DNA from: Archaeoglobaceae archaeon
GTDB lineage: Archaea > Halobacteriota > Archaeoglobi > Archaeoglobales > Archaeoglobaceae
Assembly (NCBI GenBank): GCA_027016055.1
Contig: JALWBF010000165.1
Coordinates: 1 to 11,346 of the forward strand
DNA: 11,346 bases
Reading direction: 5' to 3'
The notes below the pieces were generated by a model. The model saw nothing but the letters and a program-made list of their open reading frames with translations. It was not told where the DNA came from and searched no databases. Shown here in pieces: positions 6,050-11,346 of the stretch. Positions within the stretch are counted from its first letter, which is position 1. The number at the start of each line of letters is the position of its first letter. The position numbers were made by a program, and so were the translations under genes.

Positions 6050-7477
6050 ATGCTTAAAATTAAAATTACTCTTGAAAACATCGGCCCGATTACGAAGGCT
6101 GATTTGGAACTTGGACAGATAACGGTCATAGTAGGTGAAAACAACGTAGGTAAATCCTTCGTTTTAAAATCTGTTTATTCGATCTTTAAGGCTTTTGAAA
6201 TGGAAAGAATACTTTTAAGGTATGAGATTGAAAAAGCCTTAAGAACTTGTAGGGATGCATTATCTACTTATAGAGAATTGCTTCAAAAAGTTCTTAAGTA
6301 TGCAGATGAAAAATCGAAAAAGCAGATCAAGGGAGATATAAGTAATATCAATTATCTCTTGAAAGATATAGAGTTCTACTTAAAGGGTGATTTCTCGACA
6401 TTGGATTTAAGTAACATCGCTAAACTGATTAAAGATGCTACTGAAGTCGTAAAACGAGTAGATGGGATTATCAAAGCAAGTATAGAAAGAATTGCTAAAT
6501 TGAAAGAAGAAAGTATGGAGAAAGCTCAAGAGAAAGGAGTAATTAAGGGTAAATTCGTAGAAAGATTGTATGAGATTGCATTGCTTTACGATTATTATAG
6601 TATTATGATGGATATTGTCCATCATTCAAAACCTGATGAATTGGAAAAACTACCTGAAAAAATCAGATCGCTTGAAAGCGTTGAAAACCGTTTAAAGATG
6701 GCTTGGAAAATCCTAATCGACGATGTATTTGGTAAAGATATAGTTAGGCGTGATTTTAACACGGGAAAAATTACCGTAAAAGATATAGTATCCTTCAGTT
6801 TTGATGGAGATGTTCAAATGGAAATTAAAAGACCTTTGTATCCGTTAACCCCTATTTTCGTCGAAAGCCCACTCTTGCTTGAGATCAAACCTTATTTGGC
6901 AAAGACTACCGAGAGAAAGATAAAATCTCTTGAACTTCCAATACACATCGGTAGCTTTTTCGATTATGCTGAAACAATTTCAAAACTTGAAGAAGACGAA
7001 ATACTCAAAGAGCTTAAGGAAATTATTGGCGGTGAAGTTTACTACAGCGTTCGTGAGGATAAATTTTATTTCAAATCTAAGCAAGATAAAAAACCTTTCG
7101 ATATTCAAAATGTGGCATCTGGAATAAAATCCTTTGGCATTTTGCAGTTGTTATTGAGGTCGGGAGCTAGTGAAAACATGATCTTCTTCTGGGAAGAGCC
7201 AGAATCCCATTTACATCCAGAATGGCAAATTAAATTTGCGGAAATCGTTGCAAAAATCGTAAAGAGAAACAACTACTTTGTCATATCAACTCATAGCCCA
7301 TTCATGGTTGAGATACTCAGAGTAGTTGCCAAGGAAAACGATATCGACGCAAACTTTTACTATATGGGCAAAAATAGTGAGTTAATAGAAGTCAATGATG
7401 AAAATTGGGATATAATATCCGATAGCCTACTAGAACCGCTTAGAGAGATCGCCTTTAGACTGTTTAAGGTTACGTGA
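6050..7477 (+). CDS. SMC/OLD-like AAA-family ATPase without TOPRIM domain
   Basis: A 475-residue ABC-type (AAA_15/AAA_21-like) ATPase. The N-terminus LKIKITLENIGPITKADLEL leads into Walker A GENNVGKS (29-36). Residues about 45-260 are long charged helices, a likely coiled-coil arm. The signature-like ASGIKSF (356-362), Walker B MIFFWEEPE (377-385) with catalytic Glu, and the His switch ISTHSP (412-417) complete the ATPase head. Only about 60 residues follow the His switch, too few for the TOPRIM nuclease of OLD proteins, so any effector must be supplied in trans. ATPases of this shape act in RecF/SMC-type DNA processing and in defence systems such as PtuA of Septu and AriA of PARIS; which applies here is not known. 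The gene is AT-rich compared with its neighbours (17 of 60 G+C at 6541-6600, against 30 of 60 at 5101-5160), which suggests transfer. The stop overlaps the start of the next gene. Confidence 0.88.
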   Translation: MLKIKITLENIGPITKADLELGQITVIVGENNVGKSFVLKSVYSIFKAFEMERILLRYEIEKALRTCRDALSTYRELLQKVLKYADEKSKKQIKGDISNINYLLKDIEFYLKGDFSTLDLSNIAKLIKDATEVVKRVDGIIKASIERIAKLKEESMEKAQEKGVIKGKFVERLYEIALLYDYYSIMMDIVHHSKPDELEKLPEKIRSLESVENRLKMAWKILIDDVFGKDIVRRDFNTGKITVKDIVSFSFDGDVQMEIKRPLYPLTPIFVESPLLLEIKPYLAKTTERKIKSLELPIHIGSFFDYAETISKLEEDEILKELKEIIGGEVYYSVREDKFYFKSKQDKKPFDIQNVASGIKSFGILQLLLRSGASENMIFFWEEPESHLHPEWQIKFAEIVAKIVKRNNYFVISTHSPFMVEILRVVAKENDIDANFYYMGKNSELIEVNDENWDIISDSLLEPLREIAFRLFKVT

Positions 7478-8115
7478 TCGATATGAAGGACAACAACGGG
7501 CGATTTAAATTTGAAGAAGATGATGTTGAATGTGCATCGAACTGCTTTCAATGTGATGATGTTGATATTCACGTAATAAATTTCGACAAAGTTAAAGATG
7601 ATTATGTCCGAATAAAGGGAATTGGTGGTAAACCTAATAGCTGTGATTATGTCGTAATAGCTAGAGACGTAAGGAGCAGACTAACGGAAATTTGGTTAAT
7701 CGAAAAAACGGATATAATACATAAACTAGTCCAGAAGTTAAGTAATCTGAAGGAAAAGGAAGGAAATGATAAAATTAAAGAAAACTTTTATAAAATTTTT
7801 GTAGATGTAATTAAAGAAGATGTTGGAGAAGCTCTTTACAAGTTCGTATATTCTGCAACAATTTTATCTGACATCTTAAGCAATTTGGATGGTAGTTGTA
7901 GTATAACAATATCTGACTTAAATGACAAGAGTAAATATCGCTTTAGATGTCTAATACTGTATCAAAAAGTTTTGCCCAAGACATTTGAACACATCGTGAG
8001 ACTTTTTATCCTTTCCTTAGGCGATGAACGTGCAATCTTCATAACGCCAGAGAAACTCTGCAAGGAACTAAAAAACTACTCAGATGTTAAACTTGTAAGT
8101 TGTGATAAATATTAA
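7474..8115 (+). CDS. Unknown protein paired with the AAA ATPase; weak PD-(D/E)XK nuclease resemblance
   Basis: A 213-residue protein of no family I can name. It overlaps the ATPase stop as GTGA if GTG 7474 is the start; ATG 7483 is an alternative with GTGAT 4 bases ahead. The N-terminal third holds three close cysteines (C20, C24, C27). A core follows that resembles restriction-endonuclease folds: strand CDYVVIARD (57-65), strand EIWLIEKTDI (72-81), then a helix HKLVQKLSNLKEK. In the typical pattern an Asp after Cys is followed by ExK ahead of a helix; here D58 and E77-K78 sit in roughly those places, but the ExK spacing is not canonical, so activity is uncertain. The C-terminal half has strands and helices with no motif I recognise. 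It is very AT-rich (12 of 60 G+C at 7741-7800). Coupled expression suggests it is the partner or effector of the ATPase. Confidence 0.8.
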   Translation: MIDMKDNNGRFKFEEDDVECASNCFQCDDVDIHVINFDKVKDDYVRIKGIGGKPNSCDYVVIARDVRSRLTEIWLIEKTDIIHKLVQKLSNLKEKEGNDKIKENFYKIFVDVIKEDVGEALYKFVYSATILSDILSNLDGSCSITISDLNDKSKYRFRCLILYQKVLPKTFEHIVRLFILSLGDERAIFITPEKLCKELKNYSDVKLVSCDKY

Positions 8116-8128
8116 CTCTTAACAAAAT

Positions 8129-8136
8129 CTTTTTAA
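8129..8136 (+). promoter_or_regulatory. Probable TATA box for the PaaK-like gene (also a T run ending the cassette)
   Basis: CTTTTTAAC (8129-8137) lies about 36 bases ahead of ATG 8169 and predicts a start of transcription near 8158, just before the ribosome site GGTGG at 8159-8163. The same T run could end transcription of the upstream cassette. The motif is a weak TATA match. Confidence 0.4.
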
Positions 8137-8168
8137 CACATTCTTTAACGGGCATATCGGTGGTTTGA

Positions 8169-9470
8169 ATGTATTGGAATCCGAGCATTGAAAGGTTGCC
8201 CCAGAAGGACTTGGAGCAGATTCAGGAAAGAAAGCTTAGGGCTTTGGTTTTTTATGCATACGAGTATTCGCCATTTTACAGACGTAAGTTTAAGGAGTCG
8301 GGTATAAATCCTTGGGATATAAACGGGCTCAAGGATTTGAGCAAGTTGCCGTTTACCTGCAAGCAGGATCTGAGAGATAACTATCCATTCGGAATGTTCG
8401 CTGTTCCCTTATCTCAAATCGTCAGATTTCACGCTTCGAGCGGGACAACCGGTAAGCCTACAGTCGTGGGCTATACTAAGAACGATATAGACGTATGGGT
8501 TGAATGTCTCTGCAGAGCTTTAACGTCTTGCGGAGTAAACAGCAACGATATTGTGCAGGTTTCATACGGCTACGGACTGTTTACGGGCGGCTTGGGATTC
8601 CACTATGCAGTTGAAAGGTTGGGAGCCACTGTTATCCCGACATCGGCCGGAAACACTCGAAGGCAGATAGAACTTATGAAGGATCTGCATGCAACGGTGA
8701 TCTGCTGCACACCTTCATACATGCTATACTTAAGCGAAGTGGCAAGGGAAATGGAGATTGACATAGCAAACGATACCAAGCTTAGGATGGGAATCTTCGG
8801 CGCTGAGCCATGGAGCGAGGAGACGAGAAAGAGGATTGAGAAGAAGACAGGCATTACGGCTTACGACGTCTACGGAACTTCCGAGCTGGGGGGACCGTTG
8901 TTTACCGAATGCGAAGAGAGGCACGGCATACATATATGGGCGGATCACTACCTGATCGAAGTAATAGATCCGGAAACAGGTGAGCAGGTTGGTGAAGGAG
9001 AGAAGGGAGAACTCGTCGTAACCACTCTAAGCAAGGAGGCTCTACCTCTTATAAGGTGGAGAACCGGCGACGTAACGATAATGGAAACCGAAAAGTGCGC
9101 GTGCGGAAGGACTCATCCGAGGATAATGAGGATTTTGGGCAGAACGGATGACATGATAATAGTCAGAGGAGTAAACGTATTCCCGAGCCAGATAGAGCAC
9201 GTATTGATGCAGATTCCGGAGGTAGGAGAACATTACATGATAATACTCGACAGGAAGCCGGATGGACTTGATGAGATGACGATTCAGGTCGAGCTTAGCG
9301 ATAAGGCTAGGATCGAAAGAACTACGGACATCCTAGAACTTGAAAGGAGAATTGAGGAGAAGCTTAAGGATGTTTTGAACGTCAGGGCTAAGGTTGAAGT
9401 CGTGAATCCCGGCACCCTTCAGAGGTTCGAAGGAAAGGCTAAGAGGGTTATAGACAAAAGAAAGATTTAA
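8169..9470 (+). CDS. paaK: Phenylacetate-CoA ligase-like adenylate-forming enzyme
   Basis: A complete 433-residue cytosolic ligase that activates an aryl acid with ATP and transfers it to CoA. The order of motifs is that of the PaaK family: N-terminal YWNPSIERLP and the YAYEYSPFYRRKF region, the phosphate loop SSGTTGKP (90-97), YDVYGTSELGGP (232-243), RWRTGDV with D301, a CACG pair (C310, C312), RILGRTDDMIIVRGVNVFPS (321-340), and the C-terminal lid with the presumed catalytic lysine in EGKAKR (K423). Archaea of the Archaeoglobus type carry several such ligases, linked to phenylacetate, indoleacetate and other aromatic acids from amino-acid breakdown or aromatic degradation; the exact acid cannot be read from sequence. 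No partner 2-oxoacid oxidoreductase or ring-oxidation genes are in the window, so it seems to stand alone. GGTGG lies 5 bases ahead of the ATG. Its stop overlaps the convergent ileS stop. Confidence 0.92.
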   Translation: MYWNPSIERLPQKDLEQIQERKLRALVFYAYEYSPFYRRKFKESGINPWDINGLKDLSKLPFTCKQDLRDNYPFGMFAVPLSQIVRFHASSGTTGKPTVVGYTKNDIDVWVECLCRALTSCGVNSNDIVQVSYGYGLFTGGLGFHYAVERLGATVIPTSAGNTRRQIELMKDLHATVICCTPSYMLYLSEVAREMEIDIANDTKLRMGIFGAEPWSEETRKRIEKKTGITAYDVYGTSELGGPLFTECEERHGIHIWADHYLIEVIDPETGEQVGEGEKGELVVTTLSKEALPLIRWRTGDVTIMETEKCACGRTHPRIMRILGRTDDMIIVRGVNVFPSQIEHVLMQIPEVGEHYMIILDRKPDGLDEMTIQVELSDKARIERTTDILELERRIEEKLKDVLNVRAKVEVVNPGTLQRFEGKAKRVIDKRKI

Positions 9471-11346
9471 TTAACTCTCTTTATTCCGATCGCAACCTTC
9501 ATTCCCTCAATGTCCCATTCCTTTATGTATCCTTCACTCGGCTTGCCGAATTCGAGCTTGATCGATCTTGTTTCGTGCTTGATGTAATCCTCCCATCCCT
9601 CTATCAGCTTTCTATCCATATCCACAACGCTTTCGATGAAATCCTCCACGTTTAGATCTATCTCCTTCCTCATCTCCTGTATCCTTCTCACGATCTCTCT
9701 GGCATAAGCTTCCCTCTTAAGTTCTTCATCGAGCACGGTGTAGACGTAAACGTTGCCCTTTGAAAATTCCGCATATTCGTAACCTTCAGGAACTCTGTAT
9801 TCAATGATCAAAGCCTCATCCACGCTCAGCTTTATTCCCTCGAATTCAATCTCACCCCTGCTGAGGATTTCTCTAATCTCGTCATCGCTCAATTTTTCAA
9901 TAAACTTGGCGAAGTCCTTGACCTTTCCCTTAAGCACCGGACCCAAAGCCCTGTAATTCGGCTTAACAACGATTTCCTTCTCAAACTCCTTGACTACTTC
10001 GACATCCTTGACGTTGCACTGGGATTTGATTACGTCCTCAAGCATTCTAACGGCTTTCTCAACATCCTCATCCTTAGCCTCAATTACGACCTTTCTTAAC
10101 GGCCATCTCAGCTTTCTCTTAGCCTTCTGCCTCGCATTGCTGACGGCTTCGAATATCTCCCTGATTATATCCATGCATCTTTCGAGCTCCTCATCGATCA
10201 AACTTTCATCCGGCTCCGGGTAACGCTCGAAGAATATGGATTCCTCAGCCCGCTTGAACTCCTTTATAAAGTGCTGGTATATCCATTCAGCTAAGAACGG
10301 AGCGAAGGGAGCGATTATCTTAGCGGTCTTCTCAACGACTCTTAGAATTGTCGTGTAAGTTGCCAGCTTTGCCGGAGAGTCCTTTTCCTCCCAAACCTTC
10401 GGTCTTATAAGCTGTATATACCATCTGCTGAAGTCCTCAACGACGAAATCGAAGAATGCCCTCACAACCTTGTGCAGATGGTAGTTCTCCATCGCTTCAA
10501 CCGCAAGCTTGTTAAAGCTTTCGAGTCTCGAAAGGATCCATCTGTCTTCGACGCTCAAATCGACATCGCTGAGAGGTATCTCCCTATACTTATCAAGGCT
10601 CATGTATGTGTAAGCGAATCTGACTGCGTTCCAGTAGATGTTAAGCATCCTTAGAACGTTTTTGGCATCGCTCCAGCTGAAGCGTAGATCCTCCCAAAGG
10701 GCTGATGAAAGGACATAAAGCCTGAATCCGTCAACACCTATTTTCTCAACAACCTCCTCCGGCTCAACGACATTTCCAAGGCTTTTGCTCATCTTCCTCC
10801 CCTGCTCATCGAGCGTGAATCCGTGCATTAGCACGGTTTTGTATGGTGCCCGCCCAAACGCTATTACACTCGCACCAAGTTGGGAGTAGAACCATCCCCT
10901 CGTCTGATCGTGCCCTTCGGTTATGAAATCTGCCGGCCAAATCCTCCTGAATTCATCTTCGCTCATTTCAAACGGGAACTTCAAAGTCCCCCAGCTTGCA
11001 ACACCGCTGTCGAACCATACGTCGAAGACATCCTTGACTCTATGCATCGTTCCTCCGCATTCGCATTCGAAGGTAACCTCATCAATCTTCGGACGGTGAA
11101 GATCGAGATCGTTCTCCCAAGGGACCTCTTTTATGCTACCGACAACCTTCCACTTCCCGCACTTCTCGCAAATCCAAACCGGAATCGGGATTCCCCAGTA
11201 ACGCTGTCTGCTTATGCACCAATCCTTGGCGTTGCTTACCCAATCCTTAAACCTCGAAGCTCCAGCCCATTCGGGAACCCATCTAACCCTGTCGATTTCT
11301 TCGAGCATCTTATCCTTAAGCTTCGATACGGCCAAAAACCACTGCT
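9467..11346 (-). CDS. ileS: Isoleucyl-tRNA synthetase, C-terminal part (N-terminal part outside window)
   Basis: Class I aminoacyl-tRNA synthetase charging tRNA-Ile with isoleucine. The frame runs off the right edge (first full codon at 11344, reading QWFLAVSKLK), so the HIGH motif and most of the editing domain lie outside; roughly 625 residues are visible. Seen here are the segment WCISRQRYWGIPIPVW, zinc-site cysteines (ICEKCGKW and ECECGG), DVWFDSGVASWG, GHDQTRGWFYSQL, and the KMSKS loop at 10795-10781. The strand GFRLYVLSSALWEDLRFSW is followed by the helical anticodon-binding domain and a C-terminal extension ending GMKVAIGIKRVN. DQTRGWFYS and the single-gene layout fit an archaeal/eukaryotic-type IleRS. 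The valine enzyme is the nearest alternative, but the context around WISRQRYWG and the overall sequence favour isoleucine. The stop overlaps the PaaK stop by 4 bases. An in-frame TTG at 11335 is internal, not a start. Confidence 0.95.
   Translation of the reverse strand, partial: QWFLAVSKLKDKMLEEIDRVRWVPEWAGASRFKDWVSNAKDWCISRQRYWGIPIPVWICEKCGKWKVVGSIKEVPWENDLDLHRPKIDEVTFECECGGTMHRVKDVFDVWFDSGVASWGTLKFPFEMSEDEFRRIWPADFITEGHDQTRGWFYSQLGASVIAFGRAPYKTVLMHGFTLDEQGRKMSKSLGNVVEPEEVVEKIGVDGFRLYVLSSALWEDLRFSWSDAKNVLRMLNIYWNAVRFAYTYMSLDKYREIPLSDVDLSVEDRWILSRLESFNKLAVEAMENYHLHKVVRAFFDFVVEDFSRWYIQLIRPKVWEEKDSPAKLATYTTILRVVEKTAKIIAPFAPFLAEWIYQHFIKEFKRAEESIFFERYPEPDESLIDEELERCMDIIREIFEAVSNARQKAKRKLRWPLRKVVIEAKDEDVEKAVRMLEDVIKSQCNVKDVEVVKEFEKEIVVKPNYRALGPVLKGKVKDFAKFIEKLSDDEIREILSRGEIEFEGIKLSVDEALIIEYRVPEGYEYAEFSKGNVYVYTVLDEELKREAYAREIVRRIQEMRKEIDLNVEDFIESVVDMDRKLIEGWEDYIKHETRSIKLEFGKPSEGYIKEWDIEGMKVAIGIKRVN

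Noticed and set aside
7531..7557. Zinc finger in the small AAA partner (three nearby cysteines)
   Set aside because: Only C20, C24 and C27 are clustered, with no fourth ligand at a typical spacing, so a zinc site is not supported.
1..11346. CRISPR array, insertion sequence, tRNA or rRNA genes
   Set aside because: No regularly spaced direct repeats, transposase-like frame, cloverleaf or rRNA-like sequence was found on reading both strands.

Overview
The window comes from an archaeal chromosome, most likely a hyperthermophilic euryarchaeon of the Archaeoglobales type. The supporting signs are archaeal TATA boxes about 27 bp ahead of start codons, several leaderless genes, GGAGGTG or GGTGA ribosome sites inside operons, heavy AGG/AGA and ATA codon use, an archaeal-type TIGR00300 (LOR/SDH) enzyme, a PaaK-type ligase, and an operon of KaiC-like, small-GTPase, Roadblock and V4R proteins. 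The order-level placement is inference. No rRNA, tRNA, CRISPR array, insertion sequence or origin was seen, and no stretch over 300 bases lacks a gene.

Left part (1-1875, plus strand): the C-terminal part of an MscS-type mechanosensitive channel runs in from the left edge and stops right after an 11-A homopolymer. Protein-like coding continues in the -1 frame to 683, giving a broken or frameshifted gene, and then overlaps a complete M20-family metallohydrolase.

Centre left (1895-4650, minus strand): a tightly coupled four-gene operon. In order of transcription it encodes a small KaiC/RecA-like ATPase, a fusion of a degenerate KaiC-like domain (no P-loop, no Walker B Asp) with a small GTPase, a Roadblock/LC7 protein, and a V4R-domain protein. 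Start and stop codons overlap at each junction. This looks like a dedicated signalling module and is the most interesting system here: an MglA/MglB-like GTPase-Roadblock pair linked to KaiC-type ATPases and a putative ligand or redox sensor.

Centre (4651-5994): a short divergent promoter region with a palindromic TATA element separates the operon from a leaderless plus-strand LOR/SDH enzyme, probably an archaeal ornithine cyclodeaminase.

Centre right (6050-8115, plus strand): a visibly AT-richer two-gene cassette with its own promoter. It encodes an SMC/OLD-like AAA ATPase without a TOPRIM domain and a small unknown protein weakly resembling a PD-(D/E)XK nuclease. It has the layout of a horizontally acquired defence or toxin-like module, but function is not proven.

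Right part (8169-11346): a phenylacetate-CoA ligase-like gene (plus) meets ileS (minus, N-terminal part outside the window) tail to tail, with the two stop codons overlapping in a TTAA sequence.
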